Assembly (NCBI RefSeq): GCF_040054535.1
Contig: NC_090791.1
Span: 17,099,827 to 17,163,826 of the forward strand
Origin: Antennarius striatus
Taxonomy: Eukaryota > Chordata > Actinopteri > Lophiiformes > Antennariidae
Direction of reading: 5' to 3'
Length of the DNA stretch: 64,000 bases
In this document: piece by piece, positions 11,513 through 24,220 of the stretch
Layout: each line of letters opens with the position of its first letter
Numbering within the stretch: the stretch's first letter is position 1
The notes under the pieces: generated by a model
Seen by the model: the letters and a program-made list of their open reading frames with translations, nothing else
What the model was told of the DNA's origin: nothing
Database searches by the model: none
Made by a program: the position numbers and the translations under genes

Positions 11513-12400
11513 CACAACACTATTGGGTAGGAGTTGTGATCATAGGAGCGTACATGATTGTGTTCTCCTCACCCTCAGGTGTCTGATTGTCTTTTTTCTC
11601 TCTTTTTTTTTTTCAGGAGTCTAACTTCCGATTCTCATCAGTCTTCCCCTGCACATACCGAGATGCACACATGCAATCACATTCTCCAGCTCATATTGAT
11701 TTCCACGTACTGTGTTTGACACAGCACTCAGGTGCAACCTGTTATTCATTACTCACATATTAGAACGGGAATACCAGTTTAATAATCTTTATTCCTGTTC
11801 ACACAAGCTGCAGCTGCTCCTTTGAAGCCACTGCTAAACAGGGTTGCTGCTTCAGACACGGCGGGATGTCGGTTTTTACTCTGACAAACCGTGACCAGTT
11901 CAAATCTGTGGGATAATTCAGTTTTTATCCCACAGATAAAAACTGAATTTTTTTTTTATCTTTGGGATAAAAAAATCAGTATTTTATCCCACAGTTCATA
12001 CACTGTGTATGAACTGTGTAGTTCATACACAGTTCCAAATCCCACAGTTCCTGCAGCAGCCAGTGCTGACCCAGTCATCCGAGGTTGACCAGAGTGAGGT
12101 TCAGTTTAAACCCAGTTCAGATGAACCACAGATGGTAAACACACGTTTGAAATGGGTCGAACACACAAACACAACTCTCTAGAAGTTTTCGTCCTGTCTA
12201 CCACTGTCGCAGAGACTATGTATATTCCTTGTATATTATATATACTAAGCTAATATATAAACTTCTCTTAATATGTATATATATTTATATTCTATGCTGT
12301 CAGTAGTCCTAGTTGAAGATAACACATCCCTTCCCTATTTTTTAGGATCAACTGAATCCAGTGACAATTCCAGTTGGTAGAATAAAGAACGGTGCGACTG
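11513..12400 (+). other. naa60: naa60 3' UTR and candidate poly(A) signal
   Basis: The region after the stop holds a T-rich tract with CAG at 11618, possibly an acceptor of a 3'-UTR intron. There is a cluster of small inverted repeats at 11916-12032 and a canonical AATAAA at 12381-12386, which I take as the likely poly(A) signal. A second AATAAA occurs near 12446. Confidence 0.5.
11916..12032. repeat. two adjacent short inverted repeats
   Basis: ATTCAGTTTTTATC (11916-11929) pairs exactly with 11935-11948 across a 5-base loop. CTGTGTATGAAC (12003-12014) pairs exactly with 12021-12032 across a 6-base loop. Intervening sequence repeats the words TTTATCCCACAG and GGGATAA. Confidence 0.85.
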
Positions 12401-13514
12401 TAGTTTGACTGTAAAGCTAGCTATGCTAACCAGCCAGTGAGATAGAATAAATTATAATTATACATAGGAAACCTTGAAAGACAGTGGAGACGGCTGAACA
12501 ATTCGGTGTCAACCGGAGCCTTCATAAAGGATTATTCCCCTTTTAAAAGTCATCACATGTTATGATTTTCTGTGTGCAGTCATTCTACTGGTGACATCAC
12601 AGGGAGACGTGCCAACAGCCACCTCATATGTAATGCAAATTACTTCAAAGTCTTACGAAAGCTGTGGTCAGAACAAATTACCCTTCCTGCATTGTTACCA
12701 AATGTTGCCCATATTAAATTCTTATAAGAGTGAGGGGGCTTTGCTTGGGGTCTTTATGTAGAGGTTTTACATGGCTTTAGCCTTATTTGTCTGTCTGCCG
12801 GCCTGCCTGTCTGTCTGTATCAAATGTATAGAAACATCTATTTGTCCAAATTTTAAAACGTGGCCCAGATTTTTATGTTGGCTGGTGAAGGAAATGAGCA
12901 AAAATATAATGCTCCCAAATGCACAACTCATACACCTTGTGTGTCTGTGCACATGTAGTTGTGTATGTCTATGTGTGTGTGTCTATATGCACACATCATC
13001 AGAATTTAGCAACCAGCAAGTGCCAAATGTTGGTCAGCTCTCTGATAGGAAGACGTGTGAGTAGAACTCACCCAATATTCTGACTGGTAACGGTCAGTGA
13101 GTAAAATTGTAGTTTCTCCGTTATATTGCATTCTGTTGCACTTCACAACGGATCACAGAACGGATCCGAATCATTAGATTTTATACTTGAGATGGCTTTC
13201 ATATAGGAGAGGGTAACTGTGGGAAATGTTCACACAATGATTACATGGCATGTTTCTCAGTTTAAACTGAAAACAGAGAGTTTGCAATAATCCTGTTTCA
13301 TTTTTGATTTGTTGTAAAGTTTTCAGGATCCCTGTTGTATGACTTCTATCATTTTCATCGTGTCATATTACGCTGCTGTAAACCGGAGCCTTGTTTTCAT
13401 GTTTATTGAAAGTTGTGTTTATTTGGATATATTTGTTTTACTCGGGTGTGAGTGACTATATTAATTGACAGGTTGATTTATATTAAAACAGGATAGACTT
13501 ACAGGTTGATCTTG
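12401..13514. other. intergenic, nothing recognised
   Basis: Contains a short (CTGT/CCTG)n-like patch at 12787-12816 and a weak GT-rich stretch near 12960-12985. No exon was supported on either strand. Confidence 0.45.
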
Positions 13515-13640
13515 TTTTACAGCCCGATTCTGAAAAAGTTGGAGCACTGTATAAAACAGAAATGTGGTCATTTACTCACTCCATTTACATGCACTCAATC
13601 GAAAATAGAACAAATACTGTTTCTTATTGTTTAGCATTAT
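13515..13640 (+). repeat. fragment of a dispersed fish repeat
   Basis: The phrase CAGCCCGATTCTGAAAAAGT, then TGGAGCACTGTATAAAACAG, resembles the end of a widespread fish DNA transposon family that I know from general experience. No terminal repeat partner was located. Confidence 0.4.
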
Positions 13641-14711
13641 CATGTCTCAAGACTGAAAGTTGTAGAATGAGTACAAACAGGATAATTGGTAACAGATGAT
13701 GATGCTGTGATTTTTCAAGCAAAGATTGGGTCGAGGTCAGTGACTACCTGGGCTCTGAAACGCCTCATGAAACCATGGTTGATGTGTTTGTATGTTTTTG
13801 TTTTTTTTATTTAGTTTTGTTTTATTCTATCAGATTTGTATTTTTGGTGTTTTTTTTTTATTGTGGGAAATGGGGGTTGAAATAACCAGAGTGTCATTTT
13901 TTCACAAAACCCATCATGACTGATAATGTCTTTGGTAGGCCTACCCTGATTGTAAAAAAAAAACCACTAAAGTTGATTTTAGACACAAAATTGATTTTTT
14001 TTTTTTTATGTACAGCCTCAGAATTAAATTGTCCAACCATTCTTCTGGAAACATTCATTTTATCCAGCTTGTGTTTTGTTCTCTTGAACTGGTTTCGTTT
14101 TGAGGATAGCCCTGCAACGTTTGCTGAACAGTCTTTGGCAATAAAAACGCTTGGAGTGGATTGATGTCTTCCTCTGCTAATCTGGACGTTTTAAAAGACC
14201 AAGAGAACAATCGTTTGCGGTACAATGTGGCAGCAGCCATTGTATCACTGCTGCTCTTTGTTTTTCCTCCTTGGCTGCACAAAAGGAATCAGACGTCTGG
14301 TAAAGTGAAGAAAGACACCGAATTGAAAAAGGAGTTATAATTATTACACATTCATAAAAGCAGAGATCATTATCTAACCACAGAACACACAGAAGGAAAC
14401 TGCTGGAAATCGTTCCCAGTCCATTTATGCTTTAATAAAAATAGTTTTATCTCTCTCCTAAATGTGAAGGTCTTTGAACTCTGTGTCAAATCATTTTTCT
14501 AAGATGTACTTATCAAGTCTGCTTTTAAATTTTCTGCAAGAACCATGTTTTAAGACTTGATGAAAACACGCGTCTGAGGGTACAAACGCATCTGACGGGG
14601 ACAAGATAAATCACTGTTGTTACCATTTCAACCTCTACACCGCAAGTAAGTTCCTGAAGGGTATTGTAAAGGTATAAATGCTGTTTCTGTGAAACTGAAT
14701 GATTAAATGAA

Positions 14712-15835
14712 ATGGGTGTATTCACAAAAATAGCAGTGGTGAGTTCAAATAGGGAGGGTGTTGATTCTGTGGAAAAAAAGGTGTTAACAGGTAGTCCTTA
14801 TTTAAGGATCAAGGCAACATGCTGGCTGTGCGTTTGTCCTGAAAAACTGAGTAAAACAAATAACCAAACTGGCAGAGACTCAGTCAAAGATCAGCTCCAG
14901 GAGGACCAGAGAAGATCTAAACATTCCTGTCACTACTGTAACAATCAGAGGACGTCTATGTGAAGCCAATCTACCAGCAAGAAGCCCCCCGCAAAGTCCC
15001 ATTGTTAAAAAAAGACACATGCTGAAGCAGTTACAATTTGCCAAAGAAGACATTGACTGGCCTGAAAAGAAATGGTGCAATATTTTGTGGACTGACAACA
15101 GTAAGATTGTTGTTTTGGAATCTAAGGCCCACAGACAGTTTGTCAGACGAACTGAAAACACAGATTTCAAGCCACAGTACTGGTGGCTTGAATTACATGG
15201 TGGTGCCAGCGTCATGATATGGGTATGTTTTTTGTAGTACCGTGTTGGTCCTATTGACTCCATATCAGGGATCAGTTTGAGTTCATCAGACATGTCGCTG
15301 TCCGCTGAAGAGGAGATATCTTTGAATTGCGTGTTTCAACAAGACAATGACCCCAAACACACTAGCAAGCAAGTAAAATCATGGTTCCAGACAAACAGCA
15401 TCCAACTAATGGAGTGACCAGCATAATCCCTGGACCCAAATCCCACAGAAAACTTGTGGGCTGACATAAAAAAAGGCTGTTCATGAGGCAAAACCAAGAA
15501 ACATAATTGTGGGACGTAGTACAATTAACCTGGGCTGCAATACCTGTTGACCCTTACCAGAAGTTGGTCGACTCCATGCATCACAGATGTGAAAGTTATC
15601 AGAAAGCATGGTTAATGCATCAAAATATTAGTTTAGGATACTCAGCAAAGTTGATTTTTCAAAAATTATTTAGTTTGTACAGTATATTTTTGAGTTTCCA
15701 AAAACAGATGTCAGCACTTTTTCCAATTTTCTTGCACATCACGAAGCAGTCATCAGGTGTGGTTGGTGATGCTGCTCAATACATTTTAATTGGATTTTTC
15801 CAAGTGGCAAATGTCTTTACCATGCTATTATTATA
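14712..15835 (+). pseudogene. decayed Tc1-like transposase
   Basis: Frame-shifted but continuous similarity to Tc1-family transposases. First comes a helix-turn-helix remnant ([16 protein letters not shown]), then [20 protein letters not shown] (15055-15120) with the first catalytic Asp. FQQDNDPKHTSKQVKSWF at 15336-15390 carries the second Asp, and SLDPNPTENLWADIKK at 15430-15475 the third catalytic region. In-frame stops occur at 15235 and 15416, and several frame changes are present. It cannot encode a working transposase. Confidence 0.85.
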
Positions 15836-16199
15836 GGCTACAAGAAAAACCACCGGGATGTTAGTCTGTATAAAGTTAGAATAGCAAAAGCTTGCATCGG
15901 TACACAGGTCTCATGATACTTTGACCATCGTAATGTAACTCCTTGATCAGCAAAGCCTGTCCCTAGACCTGAAAACCACACTGGTATTGATTATTTATAG
16001 ATGTAATCATGTCAATAATATATATTATTAGTATATATTACTGAAGAATTCTTTAAAAATATACTGATTTCAAGTAATGACCACAAGAATTTAATGAACT
16101 GGTCATACTTTATCTCTCTATAAAATGTCATCATGATCAGCCCTGAAAACTTTTTCTTAGACACCCAAACCAACAGCACGTAATTACGGTACTGTACCT

Positions 16200-16310
16200 T
16201 TGACAGTGGGTTAAGGTTTTACGGTACTTCACGTGTTCTGGGGTCGCAATGAACAGTCCATTACGGTAATATATTCAAACATGACGTCAGTGTCGCACAC
16301 GTCACGCCCA
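16200..16310 (+). promoter_or_regulatory. carhsp1: probable carhsp1 promoter with CRE
   Basis: A full TGACGTCA lies at 16282-16289, followed by CACGTCACGCCC (16298-16309), a half-CRE joined to a GC/KLF-like motif. It lies just upstream of a CpG-richer segment ending in a splice donor. There is no TATA box at a useful distance. Assignment to carhsp1 is by position and strand only. Confidence 0.45.
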
Positions 16311-16496
16311 CTTCAACCCACAGAGAGACAGAGGCTGAGAAGAGTCAGCGTCTCCCGCGTAGCGACTTCATCTCTGTCCGGACCTGAAAACACAAACTTC
16401 TGTTAACTCAAAGTTTGATTCTTGTTGTTTTGTTGTTGTTGCTGCTTTCGCTTCTGCTGGAGGACGTTCTTCATCCGTGAAGTCAGAGGGAACCAG
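16311..16496 (+). other. carhsp1: probable non-coding first exon of carhsp1
   Basis: The segment ends GGGAACCAG followed by the donor GTGAGT at 16497. No coding exon of another gene lies between here and the carhsp1 start at 29228, whose exon has a clean acceptor (CCCCTAG at 29198). This would give a first intron of about 12.7 kb. Alternative: first exon of a non-coding RNA. Confidence 0.5.
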
Positions 16497-16927
16497 GTGA
16501 GTGCTGCCTTCACACTGAGCCAACAACAAAGTCTCCGTAAACTCAGGCTCTAACTTAAATCCCTCCGCTGTTCGCGCAGTGATCGTTAAATCACTAGTTG
16601 GTAGTTAGGTCGCCCAGGACGGCAGCCTTCCCTCCCGTCGGTCGGGATTCTCGTTAATTAATTGGCTGCGATCAGGCGCAACGATATTCCGTATTCGTCA
16701 ATTACATTTTCTTAAACTGCGTGGGGCCTCAGCTTTCATGCGTGGTGGTGGTGGGGGGGGGGGTTTGAAAGGGTTTCCCTCCACACAAGCCTCTTTTTTT
16801 CGGGGTTAATGAAGCGGTCAGAGACGAGCCTCCGTGGGCGCTGAGGAGCCGGGATGTCGCCGGTGATCCCGGAGCAGAGCTGGAGGGACTAATGGAGAAA
16901 CTCCGTCAGTATTTGTGCATTTACATT

Positions 16928-17137
16928 ACGTTCCGCACTATAAGGCGCACCTAAAAGTCTTTAATTTTTTCAAAAACCGACCGTGCGCCTTATAATCTAG
17001 TGCGCTTTATAATCTAGTGTGTTTTATAATCTAATGCGCTTTATAATCTAGTGCGCCTTATATATGATTTTGAATAGGCCATTCATTGAAGGTGCGCCTT
17101 ATAGTCAGATGCACCTGATAGTTCAGAAAATACTGTA
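16928..17137. mobile_element. MITE of the CAGTATTTTCC family, copy B, with 17-bp tandem units
   Basis: The right end CAGAAAATACTGTA matches copy A. The interior has five consecutive 17-bp units of the form GTGCGCCTTATAATCTA, from about 16983 to 17070. Inserted in carhsp1 intron 1. Confidence 0.75.
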
Positions 17138-17493
17138 CTCTTTTTCATTGAATAGAGGCAGTTTACGTGACAGTAAAATACTGTATCAGCATGTTTGGAA
17201 AATATCAGTAATCTTTATAATACAACCTTGATTTTTCCTAACTACGGTCAGATTTTTTTTAAATTTTGCCCTTACTTAAAACTTAGTTTTATTTTAGACC
17301 TGCAAACCCAAAGGGCAGCATGATGCCATAGTTGGTTGTACTTTAACCTCAGATTATTCCGATTATTCCGTTCCATTTGAAGACTTGTCTTTTCTCTATG
17401 GATTCTCCACATACACCCCATTCCTTTGCTCGTCCCCTCCAGGTACAGTTTGCTGACCCATGATGACACCGGTCACACACCTCTACACACCTG

Positions 17494-18019
17494 CATTGGT
17501 TCATGTAGCTGTAGCCACATGAACCAATGTACTGTAGGTCCAAAATCGTACAGCAGTAGCTAGGTTGCCTTTCTCTGTTTTGGCCCTGAGGTGATCTGAT
17601 AACATGTGTACCCTGCTTTTCAGCCAAAGTCTGCTGACCAGAGCCAACAAAGTCGTGGGTTGAACGGCGTTCTGTCTAATGTTTTGACCTGGACGTTCAG
17701 CAGATCATAGGGAATATAAGTGCACATTCCAAAGCCAAGCTTGACTAGTTGTGGGAAGTAGTCGGCTCAGCTGTGCTGTAGATGTGTTCCGGACAGCTTG
17801 ACCAAATGTATGTGTCCTGTGAAGAACACATTTCCTGGTACATGTGTTCTTCACAGCCACAAGCACATTACTGCATGTTTTGGCTTGTTCAGGGACTGAG
17901 GAGACTTTCTGTCGCTGCAGATGAAGAAGACTTACAGTATATCGGAGCTTGCACTGGTATTTCCATTTCCGCCACCAACATATGTCCACATAGGCTGAAA
18001 TAGCCTATGTGGACATATG
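17494..18019. repeat. cluster of three perfect short-loop inverted repeats
   Basis: 13-bp arms at 17494-17506 and 17517-17529; 14-bp arms at 17817-17830 and 17843-17856; 18-bp arms at 17979-17996 and 18002-18019 (5-base loop). All pair without mismatch. Intervening DNA has no recognised feature. Confidence 0.85.
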
Positions 18020-19398
18020 CCATTTGTGGGTTTTATCAGTTGGTAAAGATATGTATCTACATAAACGTTTATATTCAGTGGAAAAGATGAATTAAATCTC
18101 GGCATGGGACTGTCTGAGTTAAGGAGATGCCAAAAGAATGACAGCTTTGTTTCCTGTGCTCTCCTGGAGCTGTTTTAACCTCGTTTACCTTCACAACATT
18201 TTTAGCTTTGACCAGCTTTTCCTGTGGGAGAAAAATAAACGTGAATTTTAAGAGGGACTTTTACACTTGTCCCATTTTGATTGGACTTATTTGAAACTTC
18301 CCTTATGCCATGACGGAGACGAGAAAAACAAAACCAAATCCTTGGCTAAATGAAAATAGAGGACTTGGTCCAGATCAAACAGAACCCTATTTCAGTTTAT
18401 TTTTAATATGAAATAGTTTTATGGAGAGGTCGGACGTTCAAACCAGTTAGATTGATCAATTGCAGGCTTGTACACATTATGCCAAATCCTTTGCAATATT
18501 TTGTTTACTTTGCACAACAGTAAATAAACAGGGTTTAGGTCAGATCTACAGGTTTCTGTCAAATTTCTGTCGTGTTTGCTGTGCTGTTGAACTGTGAACA
18601 TATCCGTTCTGCTGCAAGGAAAGAAAGCATCACAATAAAGCTTGTTGGTAAGGTTTGTTTTTGGGCAAAATAAACCCAATGTGAAGGGTGTACACTGTAT
18701 TATATACAGTAATGGGTGTTTGTTATGGGCTCTTCTCCAGTGAGGATTCAGACTGAAAACATGTCTGTGTTTAAACAATGTAGGAGACTGCATCAGTGTG
18801 GCCATGTTGTTTATGGTCGTGGTGATAACAGGTTAATTTGTTCCAAGGCTTATCTGGTGCCAGAACCCTGATCAACAGTGTGAAATAATCACAGAAGGAA
18901 CTGTGGAAAGTTATCACAGTGGAAACCCCTTTATCATCCGTTGTTTTTCATTGTGTGTATGTCTGTGATGACGTTCCTTGTAGTGCTCAAACAGATGTTC
19001 CAAGAGCAAATATATCCGGTCTGAAGCTCATTGGACTCATATTTGTGTGCTCATGTATGTTAAGTGTGCTGTTTTATCACTTTAAAGGTGTTCACTGTTT
19101 TTTTAACGGACGTCTTTACAACTCAGAGGTGAAGAGAACAAGGTTGTTGTGAATGCCTTCCATGTTGTTGTGCAATACGATCAGCTGTAATAGTCCCCAG
19201 AGAGGGAGAGGGAGAGAGACAGTCCATTACAACTGAGAAGCTGGTACTGGTTTGCTTTTCACTTTTTTTTTTGTCCTATAATGGGTTTATTACTTGGGCT
19301 CTAAATGGTTGAGAAAAGCAAATTAGTGCTAGTGCGGTAAGTATAAAGAGGAAATAGACAAAACGGGGTCAAGCAGATGGGCTGAAGTTACATTCATT

Positions 19399-19401
<3 letters not shown>
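18020..19401. other. carhsp1 intron 1 sequence, nothing recognised
   Basis: No exon with splice signals and no identified transposon was seen. A GA-rich patch occurs at 19201-19222. Confidence 0.4.
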
Positions 19402-19453
<52 letters not shown>

Positions 19454-19456
19454 GCT
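19402..19456 (+). repeat. (GT)n microsatellite
   Basis: About 27 GT dinucleotides with one CG interruption near the 3' end. Confidence 0.97.
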
Positions 19457-21194
19457 CTTGCAAATGAATATGACTGGAATGTCCTCTAAAGATGAATTTC
19501 AATTTATCTTGGCGTCACTCAAGTTTCGACTGTGGGAAATGCTTTGACTGGATGTAACCAGTTAAAGTGATCTGCTCCTGGTCTGGTGCTGTGAAGCGAT
19601 TATCCTCTCTACGTTTACATGTAAATAACTAGCTGCATGAACACACTGCTCAGGTAACTTTTTTTTTTTTTTAATTTTAAATACTGATTTGAACCTCGAA
19701 GGGAAATTAGGAAATTTTCTTGGGTGACTCACTGTCGGCAGTTAACACTAGCCATCATCATCAGCTGTATCCATATCCTGTTTTTGCATTCGCAGATGAA
19801 AAGGGCGTACATGGAGAAATTAGAACAAAACAGATTATGTGCCAATCAGTGTCGCTCTTGCACCTCCTGCAGGTATAAAAGTAATGATGTTCAGGACCTT
19901 GTTGAAATAACCAGTGATTTTGACACTCATACATAAAATTAATCTCACATAAATAACGAGAATCTGATTCCACTAATCCCACCGCTGATAAGATGTGTGA
20001 AGATGTTTGTTTGAATAAGTAATCCTGAAGTTTCCTTTGTGTTCAAAGTGTTTTCTGAGTCTAAGAGACGTTGAAAGCAGAGGAAACTCAAAACCTGTAA
20101 TGTCAACGTCAGGAATGTTTTACACTCGACTGTTTGTGACATGAACAGAGTGTTTCTACTGTTTGCTTTGGGATTAAATCCCTCCTTAGAGCTTTGTTAA
20201 CCTTTGTACAATTTTTTAGTGCCTAATGGGACTTAAACCACATTATTGTGTTACTCTAAAGCTGCCTGTTGAGGCACATTTTATCATCTCCTACAGCTTT
20301 AACCTTGTGCCTCCAGTGTTTTAGTGGAGGGTTGTTTCAGGTCTGATCATCATCTTCAGGGAAGGTTTCCCACTGATATTAATAACAAGCTAAGGTGTTG
20401 TCAGTAGTAGTCACGGCGCCTATGGCATATTTGGCATTGTCAAGGATTTGCATTCATACTGTGTTCAATTAGGTGTCAAACAGGTTCTCAGTATCAGTTT
20501 TGCATGAGAACCTCAGAAAAGTCTCTCATTAAACGATCATGAGACTTCTCAAAAGTGTATAATTACAATCATACAAATGTAAACACTTTTATTGGACATA
20601 ATTTGATCAATTTTTCTTGCACTTGAAGTATCACTGAAAACGGATAATTATTTGTGTGAATATTAGTTTTGAACTGTTAATCAGACAAAGGGGTGTTTGA
20701 AGAGGTCAGTGTTCTACCATAAGTCTAAACAATTACAGTTAATATTTACACCTCAGCTGTATAATTGTGGCCAAATATTAGCAGGCTATATAGAGCGGGT
20801 TACCAGAGACGTTTACAGATACAGATGCTATCCAATTTACGCAGTCTATACTTTATTCTGTGATTGCTTTGACGGTTAAGGTGTTTTCTGCTCCATACTT
20901 GAGGCCATTAGCTGAGTCTGTAAATCACAAGTGGTACATTCTGTTTGTGTTATTGCAGCCTCTTTCTGTCACATTTATGAAGTGTAACAGCTGCTCATCT
21001 GTTGCCGTGAGATGTGTTGTTGAAGTGTCGTGTTACATTGTGGGGGCCAGGTGTTACCAGTTTAAATGTAGTTATGTAGAACAGAGCCTGAAGGTGATGG
21101 TGATGCAAAGGATGGGGAAAGACACAGGCAGGTTGAATAACTTGGGTAGGGTCTGTCGGAGTTTGTATGGTTTATGTCAGGGTAATGGGAGTGC

Positions 21195-21198
21195 GCAC

Positions 21199-21241
<43 letters not shown>
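21195..21241 (+). repeat. (GT)n microsatellite
   Basis: About 22 GT units, preceded by GCGCACGC. Confidence 0.97.
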
Positions 21242-21244
<3 letters not shown>

Positions 21245-21284
21245 AAGTCGTTGTTCGTCTTTTGTGTGGCTCTGCGGGTGCACC

Positions 21285-21405
21285 AGTGACGTGCCCTTAA
21301 CGTCCCCCTGCCTCTCGCCTGTAGACTGATGGGTTAGGCTCCAGCAACCCCCATGGCCCACAATAAACAGAAGAAGCTGAAGAAATTAGATGGATGGGTG
21401 AATCT
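21285..21405 (+). repeat. 3' tail of the fish SINE-like repeat
   Basis: The phrases CCTGCCTCTCGCCTGTAG and GGTTAGGCTCCAGCAACCC, then GATGGATGG at the end, match the 3' half of the same repeat family seen at 941-1128 and 54314-54680. Confidence 0.65.
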
Positions 21406-22393
21406 ATAATTGCCATTTGAGGTAATTAAAATGCCAATATCACTCTAGATAAGAAAGTACTATTCTCTAAGACTTACCAGAAACTATTACAGGACATAAA
21501 AACTATACATACGTTTCAGTATTACAGTATTTTATTTTATTTAACTTTCCTTTAGAGCCGAGGAGGAGGGAGGAGTTGTAATTCGTGAGAGACAGAGCTG
21601 TCGTCAGAGAGATTGTAGTGTGTATGAAGTGGCGCTGCTTGGAGGTTTTTTGTACCAGAAAAGGGATCTCCACTGGTTAGATATGGCGGCGTACAGTTGT
21701 TCATATCTATGAACGTTCGTAAGTCAGATGTTTGTGTCTTGAGGACTACCTATATTCTTCTTTCCTGGCTTCAGGGACCTTTTCTGAGTAATATGAACTT
21801 GATAAGGAGTCATTCTTCTTGATGACTCTGTTCCAAGATGGCCTGACTTTGAAACGGAGGTTGAAAGTGTCTCTATATGAACTCCAGGATAACTGACAGT
21901 GGTGACTTCCTGTTTTTCTTCACGTTCCAACTTAAATACTGTTTTCGTCTGCTGTATTGATGCTCCAATGAAAACCTTTGCATGAATCACTTGCTCAAAC
22001 TTGGCTCCAGAGTGACTGCCTGAAGCTGGGCTTAGACGACAGGATTTGCAGGTCGATTTGGTTTAATCACATCTCTGGACAAATGAAAAACAAGTCTGGT
22101 CTGGGTCCTGGATTGGCCCCTGTTTTTGACACAGATCATCAGACAGTATGGCTGTTGCGGTGTGGTGAGTTATTCTTCTAAATAGACCGCCATCATTAAT
22201 ATCAAAGACATATAATAGTTAGGATTCTGGGCTTGCACTAGGAGGTAGTATGACTGTGGCTCAGGATAAAAGAATTGAGTAAGCCACAAAAAGCTAAATT
22301 CTGTGTCCAAGACAGCGGCTTGCTGTAATAGCAAGTAAAACTTACAAGTAAACATTGAGTATTACCAAGAATCAAATTTATTAAAATCAAAGT

Positions 22394-22847
22394 GTCTAAG
22401 TCAAAGTTAAAATGTCTTGTAGTCCAAGTAAAACTAACAAGTAAACATTGAGTAATATTTTGTATGGCTGTATCTTCACATAGTGGATGCAAGTTTTTAA
22501 TTGTTGGGGGGGTGTAAGGCCATGATCGTCATAGGTGGGTGTAGGAGGGATACCCCCCCACAGTGGGGGTCCGGGGGGCCCTCCCGGGAAATTTTTTCGA
22601 AAGTGGGGTTGTTTTCCTGCATTCTGAGGGCAAAATCTTCTGTTCAGTTTATCTACAAAAATACACTAAAGTAAACAGTTGAAGCTTAACTATATTTATT
22701 TCTGTCCTACTTTATGCAGGTATAAATGTGAGATTCAACAATTGAAAACTTGCATTCACTATGTGAAGATACAGTCATACAAAATATTACTCAATGTTTA
22801 CTTGTAAGTTTTACTTGGACTAGAATACATTTTAACTTTGACTTAGA
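22394..22847. mobile_element. fold-back element with about 113-bp inverted arms
   Basis: The left arm 22394-22506 (beginning GTCTAAGTCAAAGTTAAAAT) is matched, with few differences, by the reverse complement of 22734-22847. The roughly 230-bp centre contains a G/C-rich segment (about 22505-22600) rich in runs of G and C. No coding sequence. The shape suggests a MITE or fold-back transposon. Confidence 0.75.
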
Positions 22848-23304
22848 CAACACCATTGGTATGCCATAGTTTAGTTTGGGGGTTTTTAAATTCGATAATG
22901 TCATTTTTAATTTCAATTTAAAAAGGCATATAAAGTGGCAAGCGAGGTGAATACACATTTACATGCATCGCTGGTTATTCCTGTTGGTCATAGGGATCAA
23001 AAGTCTATGACTACAAAAAAGTATTGATAGTATCTTTCATTTACCGTCTGATCGGTCTGTCACAACTCCTACCTCCTCTCAGCATTCACCATTTGCTGTT
23101 CAATTAGAATTTTAACGCAAAATCTACTATAAAACACTCTATTCTCATTTTCTTTCAATCGATCGTCCTCGCCTTGTCGTACACCAATTCGCGGGTTTAG
23201 CTTGTAAAAAATCTTTTTGTTTTTCATTGGACGAGAGGAGGTCATGACCCGAGTGCATATTTAATGATCGAGAGCGTTCGGGTCACTTCGGCTAAATTCC
23301 GTCG

Positions 23305-23398
23305 GCATGCGGAAATAGCGCTCCGGCGGAAATAGCAGCGCTAGCAAGTGGCGCTAGCGGAAATGGCGGTGCTAGCGGAAATAGCGGCACTAGCGAGC
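23305..23398 (+). repeat. short minisatellite of GGAAATAGCG/GCTAGC words
   Basis: Four to five imperfect repeats of GCTAGCGGAAATAGCG in about 90 bases. The surroundings from 23160 are unusually CpG-rich for this intron. Confidence 0.7.
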
Positions 23399-24220
23399 GA
23401 AAAAGTATTAAGCCTTTTTTCCGTAAAAATAAGAACGCCACTGTGGCTACACAGTCTAAAAACCATGTAGCCAATCTGGAATTTACTTCCCCTATGGCGA
23501 AGTGGTGAATGGCTAGCGCAAGCCCAGGGATTTAAAATCAGGACCGTTATATCCATTTTCCAGGCAGGTCCACAATGGTTAATGAAATAATAGTTGTAAA
23601 CAGGAAGTTCCTGGAGGCCTTTGTGTTCACTATCATGCTACTGTGGATGGATATTTAAACTGAGAGTTGCTCTCCTAGTCTCCAGTTGGCTTCTACTTCC
23701 TTCTTTGTTCTGCACATAAGGAGGTGCTTCGTTCTCTCTGGCTTGTTAATCTTAATAATATGCTGTAGCGTGGGTGATGTGTGGAATGAGGAACATGTGT
23801 GAAATATCTCCATGTGATTTACACAGCCTGATTTTAAACTTGTTCAGGATTTCCTTTAGCAAGCTGTCTTGAGTTTATTGTTGGTGTTTGGGCATTGTGG
23901 GGCATGGCCATCAGGAAATAGGAAGATTCCACACCACAGACATTTTCAGACTCATCATAGTTTAACCTGAGTCAGCAGATTCTCCCAGGATTGTGGTTTT
24001 CAGAGGCTGAAGGGGTTCAAAGTGCACGTGTTTTTAATTGGGGGAGTCACCTTCAACTTTTTACTGCTGTAAAACAATAAGAAACTTGTTTTACAGCAGT
24101 ATAGCCCTGTTGTGCAAATGAGTTTATGAAAGTGTATGACTCCCTGCACACTGGCGTTGTAACAGGTCATCTCGACATCCACAAGCCGTCACACTTACAA
24201 GCAAAGGTCTGTTTATATCA

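Noticed and set aside
19796-19872. Possible extra exon flanked by CGCAG and GTATAA
   Set aside because: The acceptor lacks a pyrimidine tract, the 77-bp segment matches no part of carhsp1, and its translation is not recognisable.
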